This document shows, piece after piece, positions 14,338 through 26,345 of a stretch of 64,000 bases of DNA (positions within the stretch are counted from its first letter, which is position 1; the number at the start of each line of letters is the position of its first letter). This DNA is from Zerene cesonia (taxonomy: Eukaryota > Arthropoda > Insecta > Lepidoptera > Pieridae), in NCBI RefSeq assembly GCF_012273895.1, contig NC_052110.1, positions 62,001 through 126,000 on the forward strand. Reading direction: 5' to 3'. The position numbers were made by a program, and so were the translations under genes. Under the pieces are notes generated by a model. The model saw only the letters and a list, made by a program, of their open reading frames with translations, had not been told where the DNA came from and ran no database searches.

Positions 14338-14375
14338 ATACGATTGTGAAGTACTTTCGTACTTCACAATCGTAT
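14338..14375. other. Perfect 17-bp hairpin with 4-base loop
   Basis: Arm 14338-14354 (ATACGATTGTGAAGTAC) is the exact reverse complement of arm 14359-14375, separated by TTTC. Nothing nearby marks it as a terminator or a transposon end. It may be an inverted micro-duplication or part of a small RNA precursor; function unknown. Confidence 0.8.
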
Positions 14376-15832
14376 CTTTCGATAAGAGCGAGCTCAGAAC
14401 CGAGCAGCCAGCGTGATTAACCGAACCAAGTTAACAATACTGATATTTTTTTTGTTAATGTAACTATGAGATATAAATCTTTGTGTGCAGAACATTTGCT
14501 TTAGTGGGCATTACTACGTTGTAATAACAATGTAGCTGTGCCCAGACAACATACATTTTAAGAATTAGATATAATTGAATTAGATCAATAAAGAGTTCAA
14601 CGAGCTCCCCAGCTGTCTGCAAAGGTCCGAAGCAAATGTCAGGTAATTGAGACCAGTAAAAAGGCCGAGATTTATCAATAATTTGTACAACCTTTCGCCA
14701 TTTACGCGTGTGTTCGTAATTTATGAAATATGCCTGAAAGGTCGAAACCGGCTGTTCAAGGTGTACCACATTTAATGGAGCAAATCAAAAACACTTTTAT
14801 TTAACGAGAACTACCTTTTCGAGCAATGTCTGATATTACATCGCATTTCATATAAAAAAGAAAACATTATAAGTACAAATGCTAGTATAGTAACTAGTCA
14901 GAAAGAAAGAGGAAGATCTATGTAACGAAATATAAATCAATTCCTCTTTTTGTTTTACCACATTGTCACGAAATTGTATTATCACACTCTTACGATATTC
15001 AATATATCTTGCCTTACTTTTGGAAATACTACATCCTCGATAACAATCGTAGAAAAAGAATGAGTAACAAACAATCACTAGATAAGAGGTAAATAGTTAT
15101 ATAACATTAAAGGAAAAACCATCATAATGATACATCTATCGTATGTAGATACAATAGGTAATAGATATTACGATTGTAACCAGGTCGCAATTAAATAAAG
15201 GATTTTTCTATAATTTTATTAAAATAATTCTTAAGATATCTTCTAAAAAAAAGGAAATAGCTCGTTTTTACTCAATGGAGAATTTTTTTATTAGATAAGA
15301 TATTTTATATTAATCCATTCTTTGGATCCAAGGAGAGCCTGAAAAGTTTGATTACCTGATTATCAAAAGTTCATATATAACGTACAATTACAGATTTTCC
15401 TTAAATTGCCACATCAACTGTAAATTAAAATAGAAATATAAACATATCGTAGACTTTTCTACAGCCCAGTTAACATGAAGTCTCGTCCAATTCGCGACCA
15501 CGCAGTCAGAATCGAAGTCATTTTCAGCTATTTTTATGATGATGATGGTAATGAGCCTTTGCGAGTAAGTGTTGTAAAACCGTATCTAAGAGCAGCAAAC
15601 ATCCTCGATCCATTATCATAATTAATATAATTTATGAAATGCAATATGGATTGACATTTACCATTGTATATCTTCTCACGGCTGTTTTAGTTAAACATGT
15701 ACAAAAAACCATAACAAACGCGAGGCGCCTAAAATGCACTATTCTCATCGCTCCATTGCTCAATGGGTATGGGCTGGACAGCGCCTTCGTACGTGGAACT
15801 TGGAAAGTTTCAGGCTGAGCTACAGGCCATAG

Positions 15833-16832
15833 NNNNNNNNNNNNNNNNNNNNNNNNNNNNNNNNNNNNNNNNNNNNNNNNNNNNNNNNNNNNNNNNNNNN
15901 NNNNNNNNNNNNNNNNNNNNNNNNNNNNNNNNNNNNNNNNNNNNNNNNNNNNNNNNNNNNNNNNNNNNNNNNNNNNNNNNNNNNNNNNNNNNNNNNNNNN
16001 NNNNNNNNNNNNNNNNNNNNNNNNNNNNNNNNNNNNNNNNNNNNNNNNNNNNNNNNNNNNNNNNNNNNNNNNNNNNNNNNNNNNNNNNNNNNNNNNNNNN
16101 NNNNNNNNNNNNNNNNNNNNNNNNNNNNNNNNNNNNNNNNNNNNNNNNNNNNNNNNNNNNNNNNNNNNNNNNNNNNNNNNNNNNNNNNNNNNNNNNNNNN
16201 NNNNNNNNNNNNNNNNNNNNNNNNNNNNNNNNNNNNNNNNNNNNNNNNNNNNNNNNNNNNNNNNNNNNNNNNNNNNNNNNNNNNNNNNNNNNNNNNNNNN
16301 NNNNNNNNNNNNNNNNNNNNNNNNNNNNNNNNNNNNNNNNNNNNNNNNNNNNNNNNNNNNNNNNNNNNNNNNNNNNNNNNNNNNNNNNNNNNNNNNNNNN
16401 NNNNNNNNNNNNNNNNNNNNNNNNNNNNNNNNNNNNNNNNNNNNNNNNNNNNNNNNNNNNNNNNNNNNNNNNNNNNNNNNNNNNNNNNNNNNNNNNNNNN
16501 NNNNNNNNNNNNNNNNNNNNNNNNNNNNNNNNNNNNNNNNNNNNNNNNNNNNNNNNNNNNNNNNNNNNNNNNNNNNNNNNNNNNNNNNNNNNNNNNNNNN
16601 NNNNNNNNNNNNNNNNNNNNNNNNNNNNNNNNNNNNNNNNNNNNNNNNNNNNNNNNNNNNNNNNNNNNNNNNNNNNNNNNNNNNNNNNNNNNNNNNNNNN
16701 NNNNNNNNNNNNNNNNNNNNNNNNNNNNNNNNNNNNNNNNNNNNNNNNNNNNNNNNNNNNNNNNNNNNNNNNNNNNNNNNNNNNNNNNNNNNNNNNNNNN
16801 NNNNNNNNNNNNNNNNNNNNNNNNNNNNNNNN
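15833..16832. other. Assembly gap, 1000 N
   Basis: Exactly 1000 undetermined bases. The right edge begins in a tRNA-like sequence (see 16833-16885), which suggests that a repeated element contributed to the break. Confidence 0.95.
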
Positions 16833-16885
16833 CGTTGTACGTCAACTAAGACTGGCGCCTTAGCCCGCTCGGCTAACGAACGAAC
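16833..16885 (-). mobile_element. tRNA-like fragment, probable SINE head
   Basis: On the minus strand the sequence reads TTAGCCGAGCGGGCTAAGG followed by CGCCAGTCTTAG. This matches the D-arm/A-box region of class II tRNAs such as leucine or serine tRNAs. The anticodon stem does not pair well and the rest runs into the gap, so I read it as a tRNA-derived SINE fragment, not a functional tRNA. A true tRNA gene continued in the missing sequence cannot be excluded. Confidence 0.45.
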
Positions 16886-16971
16886 TAACAGTAACAGAAT
16901 GTTATAACATAAGCATAAGCTGTTAGCCCTTACGTAGAGGATACGTAAGGAAATTGTTAAATCCTGGCGCT

Positions 16972-17137
16972 CCTGATCAGGATAATGGGATAAACTTACT
17001 ATATTACTCTATTGGCACCAGTTCTTAATAAGTGTACAAAGTTTGAATGAAATCGGTTCGCGGGAAGTGGGAGAAAAACGGGTGTGAGTTACATACATAC
17101 ATACAAACATACAAGTGAAGCTAATAAAAGCGTGTTA
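16972..17137 (+). repeat. Interspersed repeat tail with (CATA)n microsatellite
   Basis: Contains TTTGAATGAAATCGGTTCGC, a GGGAGAAAAACGGGTGTGAG block, then a CATACATACATA run and GTGAAGCTAATAAAAGCGTG. This ordered tail is a common dispersed sequence in Lepidoptera. No coding capacity is visible. Confidence 0.5.
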
Positions 17138-17589
17138 AAATAATGTCTCAAAGTGACATAGAATTACAAAGTTTTTTTAAACTTTAATTTATGGTTAAAT
17201 ATATAAATAGGAGGAATATAAGCGGAGTAAAGGTGAGTTGCGACCAACGTTGGTCTTTACAAATAGTAATGAAATAAGATTCTGGTTAATGTTTCTACTA
17301 TTGCTCTTAGGTATGCGAAAGCTTATTGAATTTATGATCGACATTGATTTGACATTCCTGTTTAATTACCTGTGTAATAATGAGACGTCCAGCCCGCGTC
17401 GAGTCCACGAGTTTATCGATTTTGATGTTGAATTTGAATTTATTCCTGGACATTGTATTTGAATTCTGATGCCTCATTGTCATTAATTGAAGCGAGTCAA
17501 ATATTTTTCTTGCTTTTAGATAGACATTATTCACATTTATTTGTCCTTAGTAAACAAATTATGTATATACTAAAAACAGTTAAAGAAGG

Positions 17590-17770
17590 TAAACTAGCTA
17601 AAAAACTACTTGTGCCACGCGGTTTTACCCGCGGACAAAGTACTTTTTCTATGGGTTATGTGTAATTCATCAGTTCCATCACTACCATATTATACAATCA
17701 AAATCTGGTTTAGTGGTTTTCACGCGAAAGAGATATAAATACACGTCCATACATTCTTACAAGTACCTAA
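17590..17770 (-). repeat. Interspersed repeat, reverse orientation
   Basis: Starts near CTAGCTAAAAAACTACTTGT with CACGCGGTTTTACCCGCGGA (the GC-rich end of the AAAGTTTG family) and passes through TTCACGCGAAAGAGATATAA and CATACATTCTTACAAGTACC. The order of blocks is that of the family read backwards, with strong divergence. Confidence 0.45.
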
Positions 17771-18481
17771 TAGTAGAAGGAAGCAGGATGTCGGTTGCTT
17801 TTCATCACAAGTAGTGCTCATTTGGAGAGTAAACCTCCATGCTATAACCGTGCGTGCGCACATGCTATATACTATAAAGCAAATTTAACTTTAGATAGTA
17901 TGACTCGTACACTATTTAGCAAACAAATACGAATGCTATATACCGTTGGCGCCGTTGGTTGCCTCAGACCAATGTCTCGTTATGAAATAGAAACATTAAA
18001 ATGTGTTCAATGACCCTTTAACAATTTCAAGGGTTAGCGGGGTCGCTGGGGTCTAGTTGCAGGGTGGGGTTGGGGGTTATGGCAGTGAAGGCTGCGCGTG
18101 ACAACAGTATTTATAGTCAAAATCATTATCGTTTACAAGTGTCAAATGATTATGAGATTTCATTGCACGAGAGAGCGGACATGTATTATTTAATAAGAAA
18201 ACCTATGTATTATTGAAAATTGAAATGGGTTAACTTATGACAAAAAATAAAGAAGTTGAAATCCTCTTTGAATAATTTACTTTTTTTTATTCAAATAAGT
18301 GTTAAGTTTTTATATTAATTTTTGTAGTAATTTGTTATTGCAATTATGAATATTTTTAATGAAAATCGAAAATTATTTTTCACACTTATAATCAAATAAT
18401 TAGTTAAGCAAGTTATTAAAAATTGGAAAGTAATGTATATCGTTTCCAAAAAGGTAAACGTATTTCATATTTTCACATATT

Positions 18482-18690
18482 CCTATTCATATTATAAATG
18501 AGAAAGTAACTGTATATCTGTCACGCCATCACGCCTAAACTGCAAAACCGATTTGGATCAAGTTTGGCAAAACAACAGTTTGCAATCCGGAAAGCATATA
18601 GAAGAGATTTTATGGCGAAAATCCCTCGGAAAACATTAATATATAAAATATTATGGGAAAACCCCGGTACTATCCATCTTTACGCAAAAC
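18482..18690 (+). repeat. Diverged copy of the AAAGTTTG interspersed family
   Basis: Opens with TTCATATTATAAATGAGAAA and passes through CACGCCTAAACTGCAAAACC and GATTTGGATCAAGTTTGG, the equivalent of the ACCGATTT...AAATTTGG blocks. The GC-rich terminus is not recognisable. Confidence 0.45.
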
Positions 18691-18845
18691 TAGTTGAATA
18701 TTGATGGAAGAGAATGTTGCGCGATGGCTAATTGTACGCGAATTTAATCTGTTAAAACTAATATTCATATATTTGAAGCTACTAAATGGCGGCCGTCAAC
18801 TTGGATTATAGTTTGCTGTTAATTCTAAGTTTGTAGATGCTTGTC

Positions 18846-18918
18846 TCCCCGCGCCCGCGCTCGCCCCCGCCCCCGCTCCCGCGCCCGCGCTCGCCCCCGC
18901 TCCCGCGCCCGCGCTCGC
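18846..18918. repeat. GC-rich minisatellite, about 24-base unit
   Basis: About three units built on TCCCGCGCCCGCGCTCGC plus a CCCCCGC spacer lie in an otherwise AT-rich background. The reverse strand would read as alternating Ala-Gly-Ser, a property of the repeat and not evidence of a protein. Confidence 0.65.
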
Positions 18919-19918
18919 TGTGCGCGCGTGTGGTTGTGGCGCGGCGCGGCCGTCGTAATGCCTTGGCTTAGTTTTCACCGAGTGGCCGTAAAACAAAAAC
19001 CAGATTTGTCATAGTGCCGTGTGGGCCCGAGTACGTAGCTTTACACTCGCCCGAAATGTACTCTACGCTTTATATGGTCTTACGATATTTACGTTCAATA
19101 CGTCGTCTAAATGTAAATTAATTAATGAAACTAACTAAAATTATAAAACACGTAGAATCAAACAGGTATTCATCATTTTTTACCTTCCACGAGAATTCAT
19201 AACAAACGAAATGAACACAAATAAATAATTTCGATAATCATATCTAGGCCAATGCTAATTTAATTTATTAAATATTATTTCGATTTATTTGGCGGATGTA
19301 ATTCATTCAGTTAAACGTGCAAATTCAAAGTTTCATAACTTATTATTTATTAAATATTTGTGTATATACATTATTAACACCGAAATAACGAGAAGGTTTA
19401 CTCTATAATATAACGGAACTAAAGTCGTACAAAATCGACATGACATTTTTTCGCTATGCTATAGGTAGAGAAAAAAATCTTATCTTAGTTATTTATTAAA
19501 GTATTCAAAAGAAACTACTAACCTAAATAGGGCACTTATACTCTTTAAGTACCGTGATATAACTTGTGTATAATCTCTGTTAAAAGTCATACATTCACTT
19601 AAATACAGTTCTCGAATATAAAATTACACAGCGGTTGGTCGGCGTGAGTCGTAACACATAAAGCGTAGCCACTGTAGGCCACCACTAGCCACAGATCGAC
19701 TTTACATGACCCGATCATTTATTATGAAAGCTTACATAAGTGTTATACAAAATGATGTCAATAACTTGTTTATTTTGTGTAGACATCAGAGCAGTATTTT
19801 ATAGAACAGCATTTCATAAAAACCCTTCTATGGAATCTAATATCTGCATATGATATGCATGTTTTTCAATATGTAATAAACAGTTAATTAAAAATGGGAC
19901 ATTATTTACACATGTTTT

Positions 19919-20252
19919 TTTTTTTTTTTTTTATGTCATAGCGGGCAGCTGAGCTGGTGGTTCGCCTGATGGTAAGCGATCACCACCGCCCATAAACATT
20001 CGCAAAGGTAGTACCTCCGTGAATGCGCTGCCCGCTTTTTATGGGGTAAGGGAAAAGGAAAGGATTAACGACTGGAAAGAAGGAATGGACTAGGACGGGT
20101 GAGGAAAAGGAAACGGGCCTCCGGCTCCCCCACTCACCGTACGAAACACAGTGGCATGCCACTATTTCACGCCGGTTTTCTGTGGGGGTGTGGTACTTCC
20201 CCGGTGCGAGCTGGCCCAATTCGTGCCGAAGCGCGCTCGACTCCCACATGTA
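19919..20252 (+). repeat. Lepidopteran ~300 bp dispersed repeat, full-looking copy
   Basis: Starts after a poly-T run with CAGCTGAGCTGGTGGTTCGC, then CACCACCGCCCATAAACATT, a GGGTAAGGGAAAAGGAAAGG block, AATGGACTAGGACGGGTGAG, CACTATTTCACGCCGGTTTT and CTTCCCCGGTGCGAGCTGG. The same blocks recur at 32854-33165 (reverse), 55055-55247 (reverse) and 56667-57145 (forward), giving four copies here. The poly-T edge suggests a retroposed origin. No intact protein is visible. Confidence 0.75.
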
Positions 20253-21737
20253 TTACGTTTTTATCCTATTAATAACAAATTTTTTATTGTACAAAGTGAA
20301 ATCTTAATTTTATTAATCTTTTGTACTATCTCTCTGGAGATAGAAACCGACTGTGAACTCTCTGAACCTTTGAATATTTATGCGACCTTCGAGACATTGT
20401 ACGAGTTGAATGGTTTTCGTCAAAAGGAAAATGTTTCGTAATTTTACGATTGTTGTCCTCACTTTGTTTTATATTGTTTAAAATAATTGTGTGTTTGTTG
20501 CTCTGCGCACATTTATAAGTTCACATCATAAACGATAGCTTATGGTCTATATTACTCATGATTAATATGCATTAGAAGGCGATAGTTCATTCCTTACAAA
20601 AATAATAAAAAATGAGAAAAGAATCTGGGAAATTTTACGATATTTTGTGACAGGCCGAGGTGCCTCACACGATTCATTTTCCGCGATTATTTATGTCATT
20701 TACGTTACCACCACTTTTACTCATAAGTCATAACATACAAATAATATTAGCCGGGCCCGCGTGTCGCAACTAGTTGCGGAATGGACGACCCAGATTAGAT
20801 CCACAATGTTGTTATTAATTGATATTCAAACTCGGGTGCAACCCGCCGGATGATCAATATCTGTAATATAAAACGTTGATGGTCTCACGAGTTCCTTGCG
20901 CAATGGAACATGGAACGTTTTCGGTTATTTCATAGATTTTGTGACGTCATTTACAGTTTATATATTTACAGCAGTAGTTTTAAGCGAGCAAGTTCAAGAA
21001 GTGGGCAATCTCCGAAACCTCCAATGTACCTCACATTAGGCAAATAAAACAAATTACCCTTTATTATTAGAAAAAAAAGCAAGCCTTTTTTTAACACGCT
21101 TTTATTAATGAGTAAAAGTAAAAGAGTTGAATAAATACACCTCATAGAAATATAATTGCTTTTCATAAAAGTTACAAAACGTTATTATGTAAGTAGAAAT
21201 ATTTATTAGTTAGGACTTAATCTTACGATAAAACATTTCCTTGAAGCACTATGACGCTTTACGTATACCAACAACGTAACCCCATTTTTGTTATTATTTA
21301 ATCGCATATTTTCCTCCAATAGTTTCTAATATTGCGACATTAATTTATAAATAAACTATCAATCTGCGCGCGGCTTCGCTTCCGTGGACTACAAAATTGT
21401 AAAAAATCTGCCCGAAAAAATCTCATTGTTTTAGGGTCTATAAAACATTATTACCGTACAGAAGTGGTCTAGTGACAGTTTTATTATATGTAAGGATTGC
21501 GCGATCAATACCCGGATTCCTTGATTTGGGTTTTCCACAGAATGCTGAATGACACACGGACTTGTCCAGTTCCACAATTTGTGATGAAACTAACATCGTA
21601 GTGAAAGGCACTATCTTATGACGCGTCATTATTACAGCAAAAATAACTTTGAAATATCGATGACCTGTTGATTATTTAAAGCTTTTTATTAAATACATAT
21701 TTCATAAAATTGTATTAATATCGCATTGGAATTTCCT

Positions 21738-21769
21738 TTACCGCAAAATGTTTCTACATTTTGCGGTAA
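21738..21769. other. Perfect 14-bp hairpin with 4-base loop
   Basis: Arm 21738-21751 (TTACCGCAAAATGT) is the exact reverse complement of arm 21756-21769 with loop TTCT. Same style as the hairpin at 14338-14375. No flanking gene explains it. Confidence 0.75.
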
Positions 21770-23199
21770 TTCTGAAGATCTTCAAAATTGTAGCATATTT
21801 GTTGGGTAGCTACTTTTACATTATTTATAAGAAAAAAACGTATCGATTCGCAATGTCCATTGAATGTTGCAATGACTATTAATCATTTATATAACACATA
21901 CTTATGATTGATGCGACGGGCGGGCGGAGAGAGGCGGGCGACGGGCAGCGGGCGACGCTCACTAGTCACTTAAGCTTATATGTTAAATTATGCATATACA
22001 TTGCAATAACATTATGAATTTGAGTAATTTCTCAAAGCAAATTAAATATTTGTTCATAATCTTCATTAAATTATTTTGCAAGGCATAAAAATTATAAAGC
22101 GGCAATATGACCTATCCAAAACAAATGGATGTTAGTCAACATAACAAATCGAAATGAAGAAACAACAAAACAACTACAGAAAATTATGTCTCTTAATTAC
22201 TCATACTTCGTAACATTTGTAATTTACCAATGAACGCTGCAGTCAATGAGAAGTTTATATTCTATATATCAATTTATAGCCTTTATTAAATTTGGCTTTA
22301 GCTTTAGGTCACGATAATATTCCTTTGAGCTGCTGATGCTGATGCTGATAAAGCTGATGGCCACAGAGATTCATTTTCCAGATTACGTGTCGGATTTGCC
22401 TGAGAAGTGTGAAGTCAAAAGATAGGAGTAATTAAGTTTGATGAGAAAAAGATCCAAAATTTTCCATAATGTACATTCAAAATAAAATATATAGTTGCCT
22501 AACACCAACGTACGGCATGTGTTAATTACATCTTAATATCTAAAGCTTGTTATTTAGACGCAACACTTACGTAGCCGATACGAAGAGTCGAGGGTCAGGG
22601 AATTTTATCATACATTTCCCAATGTGATTTATTGGCTATAAAATAAACTATTGTGAATTGCGAATGAAATATTTTGCGCACACTTAGCACTTACTCGCGT
22701 GTCAATGTCGTTGCAGCTGCCAAGGTTTACATTAGGATATGAAAACGAAAGGATTAAAGGTACGTTAAGCAATTGAATATTAAGGACATAATATCTAATA
22801 CCAGTGAACACATCGCAACCGAAAACTTCAACAAGTAGTATGCGATACGATGCCGCAAAGTGTCATAATTAAAAGAAGGAATTCATTTCTGTCTTAAGAT
22901 TTTATATAATGATCATAATAGATACAACATACACGTCAAAAGTAATTGCGTAAAGAGCGGTTGCATAGCAAGGAAACGGATCGACCCGTGTCGCATGAAA
23001 GTTGACCAATAAAAGTGAAATTACTGACGATCATTACGTCTTTGATGATATTATTGATAAATTATAAATAATAATCTACGTCTTCGTCTTATCGAACTCT
23101 AGCCCCATCGATACATCCACGATCTGGGGAAAGATGGACGCTCCTTCACCTGTTGGGACAGTTCACACGTGTTCAAGAAGGAGATGCTTCTGTTGCGTA

Positions 23200-23245
23200 T
23201 ACGTCGTCTTCCTTCACTGTTGTAATAGTGAAGGAAGACGATGTA
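23200..23245. other. 19-bp hairpin with one wobble pair
   Basis: Arm TCGTCTTCCTTCACT (23204-23218) pairs perfectly with 23227-23241 around an 8-base loop. Four further pairs, one a G-U wobble, extend the stem to 23200-23245, and weaker pairing continues outward (GATGCTTCTG against the GTAGCATG side). The length and shape are within the range of a microRNA precursor, but there is no evidence of expression. Confidence 0.65.
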
Positions 23246-26052
23246 GTAGCATGAAAGAATTTTTAAATAGGTGGTCTTTATTTTAAAAAAAATGATAGAT
23301 TTAGTATGCGATCTATGAGAAAATTAATAAAATTGGCATAACAATTAAAGACTCTCTTTGTGCTTGTATACTGTTGTAGTTTTTTTTACAAACACGTAAA
23401 CTGCACAAATAGACTCTCTAGTCTGTACAATATCGTTCCCTTCAATGCAAGATCAATGGTCGTTCGAATGAGAGTGAATGCATGAATGGGATTATATTTA
23501 AATAAACATTTAGTACATGCGATATTAGTGTCTTGCAAAGAATTGGTTATATTCGTTGGCGTCCTTAGCATAAAAGACAACTCACGCGACGCGGTCAGGG
23601 GTCACGAACGAGGCGCAATGTACTCTTTTATATAATAATTACTTTATGTGTTTCAACTGACGCATGCATGAATACATTATGGTATCACCTGACAATGAGC
23701 TTTTTGGACGGAAATTGTAAAACAAGGTAGGATTTGTTGGAAAATTTACGACTGGTAACTGGTTTTTCCGCATCTAAAAAAGAGAATGGGTGATAAGCGA
23801 CGATAGCTATCCTTATTATTTAAACCCGTGCTATTTGATTTAGCTCGCTACTTGCTCTAGTTGCAACAAAGTTATATATATATATTGAAGAATATCAACT
23901 TAATATAGATGCATTATTTATTTGTAACACAACATTAAATTATGTCATTAGGTTACTTTTTAAACAAATTTTAATTCGTTTAATTTTAAACTTTTGTTTA
24001 AATAAAAATTCTAGCTTTTATAGGTGTATATACTATAACAAGCGTATCTTGGAATCGACTGTAAGATATAAAATTTTAGTTTTGTGATGTGATGAAAATT
24101 TTATATTATGTATACTTACAGCGCCATCTGCTGGTAAGTTGTAGAACTCAATAAAATAATATTTTGCGAAAGATATTTCATTCATTCATGCCGAGGTCAA
24201 TACGAAATATTGCCATCTTTGATCAAGAGACAGGAACTAAAACTGACTGATATTTTTTGTTACTATTTTAAATAAGGTTATATTCCTTATTTACTTCAAC
24301 AAATTCATAAAGACGGTATTGTTGACTCTTACAATCAAAATACTGGATTTACCTCACTGAAGTTGTGCTTTAGCTGTTCCGTAGATACATACGCGATGTC
24401 ATATATGATACAATGAAACCGATACTAATTTATAATGTTAGCTTCTGGGAAGCGCGGGCGTCGCTTGTTGCAAACTGCAGAGTGCAGTGCGTGCAGCAAA
24501 CAAACGGCCGATGTAACGCTTGCGGCCCGGTTCCCACGGCCGGCGCGGGCGCGGCGCATCGCTATCGATACACCTTACACAACGATTGTTTGCCATTATG
24601 AGACGAGAAATAAAACAGATCTTCTTGTTGAAATTGTATAATTTTAGAAACCCTACAACGCTGGTTTCGCCGTAACACATTCAGCTCGAGGTCATTAGAA
24701 ATTGCTTAATAGTGTTAAATTTCACCACTTTTTTCACTTACTATTGTTTGCTAATGTAAATATTTATGTTTACTTAGCCAATATTCTAGTGTCGTCCCGT
24801 CTTGTAGACTGTAGACACAGTTTGGGTCATCCTTCCGCCCGACTCAGTATTTATGCAAGACTAGCTAATGTGTGTTTAAAAAAAACCACACATTTAAATA
24901 TCTCCTGACATTTAAGGATTTTTATTGAAATATATTCGTATAATATAATACCATTAATAAGTTAAGGTATTGATATGCACAAAGCAATAAATGAAACCTC
25001 AAACGCTTTTTAAATCAAAGACATGACAAGATTAATTCTTTCCTAATCTTATCTTAGCTCTGAATGTGCTCACATCTTTCCCAAGACAAATTTATTAAAA
25101 AAGTAAAATCCTTTTTACATCGCAAAAGTAACTTGGTCAATAGTTTGATAAGCCTATTTGTGTGAATTCCAAATTGTCAAAATATTTTTAATGCACAATT
25201 GATAAATGAACATTAACATGTAATAAATTCATACATACAGCCTATTGAAAAATTATACAAATCAATAAAACTAATACAAGTGAGCAACACATTTATCCGT
25301 ATGCAATACGATTGCGGTTACACATAGATTATTCTTTGCACTGCAATGTAAAAATTAGAAAGCGGGAGCGTTTAAAATACTAGAACGTACATTTAATATC
25401 TTTAAATTATAAGAATTAGAGTCGAGTAAAGCGCCAGGCTCGTCGTACTTTATGTAACTTGCGATAAGATCGGGGTTTACTTCCTCTAATGCAGATTTAT
25501 TGAAAGGTCGACTTACGTAACTTGCAGTTTGTTTTGAAACTCTATGATCCAATATTTTTGGTGTTTCAATAACGTGCGATTACGGATAGGTGTAGTTAAT
25601 ATAGAAATTGGAGACGGGCGAACGGACGAGAAGCGCGGCGCGGGGCCGCACGAGCGTGATGCATGCTATCGCCTATCAATATTTATTGCATGTCACAAAC
25701 ACATGAATCGGATAATATTATCTCGTAATATTGAGTTTTGTTGCTTTTCGCCAACACGATGAGTAAATGCAAATAATTGTTCAGCCTAATCATTCAATAA
25801 ATCGAAATCAACATGTATTTTGAATAAACAGAGTTAGGTACTTAAAATAAATGGCACTTAATCTAATAAAATTTTCACATGATTGAATAGAAACAATGTA
25901 AGCACAAGGCTCGAATGCTTGCTGTAACAATGTGTCGCCGCAACATATTTGTGGTTTTAGAGCAATTATCGGTGTAGTAATGAGTGCTGAAACCATTCAA
26001 CATGCGGCGTGCAACCGGCGGGGCGCGGGCGGAGCGGGCGGCGCTGCTCGCT

Positions 26053-26150
26053 GCACTCCACCACTTATTATTCTGTGACTCTGCTCGCATCGCATTGCGA
26101 GTCATATGATCCGAGAGCGCTAAGTAAGAGTTCAACGGGCGCACCGTCCT
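26053..26150 (+). repeat. 98 bp duplicated unit, copy 1
   Basis: Runs from GCACTCCACCACTTATTATT to CAACGGGCGCACCGTCCT. It is 96 of 98 bases identical to 30335-30432 with no length change. Twenty bases after it begins a copy of the AAAGTTTG interspersed repeat. It contains GACTC...GAGTC and CGCATCGCAT-type internal symmetry. I do not recognise it as a known gene or RNA. Confidence 0.85.
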
Positions 26151-26169
26151 TTGTTATTGAGATAATCCT

Positions 26170-26345
26170 ATCCTTCCTACTAATATTATAAATGCAAAAG
26201 TTTGTAAGGATGCGTGCGTGTTTGTTTCGATTACAATAAAATTTGGTACGTAGACAGCTGGACAACTGGAATAACATACAGGCAACTTTTTATCCCGATA
26301 TTCCTACGGAATACGGACTTACGCGGGTGAAAACGCGGGGTGCAG
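26170..26345 (+). repeat. AAAGTTTG interspersed repeat copy
   Basis: CTACTAATATTATAAATGCA, AAAGTTTGTAAGGATGCGTG, AATTTGGTACGTAGACAGC, TATCCCGATATTCCTACGGA and the GC-rich end GTGAAAACGCGGGGTGCAG are present in order. The ACCGATT segment is shortened. It follows directly on the 98 bp unit. Confidence 0.7.

Larger units (their letters stand above)
12299..15832. other. No gene seen; repeat-rich segment
   Basis: No coding region can be supported. The segment holds at least three copies of short interspersed repeats (12410-12575, 13684-13895, 14076-14275), an inverted-repeat element (12695-12803) and a perfect hairpin (14338-14375). A 101-codon minus-strand frame at 14464-14769 has no recognisable domain. 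Confidence 0.55.

Noticed and set aside
14464..14769. 101-codon minus-strand frame with some protein-like character
   Set aside because: No family recognised, no signal peptide, and it lies in a repeat-rich segment. A degenerate mobile-element remnant is possible but cannot be supported by eye.
16833..16885. Functional leucine or serine tRNA
   Set aside because: The A-box region fits but the anticodon stem does not pair, and the rest is in the gap; kept only as a tRNA-like SINE fragment.
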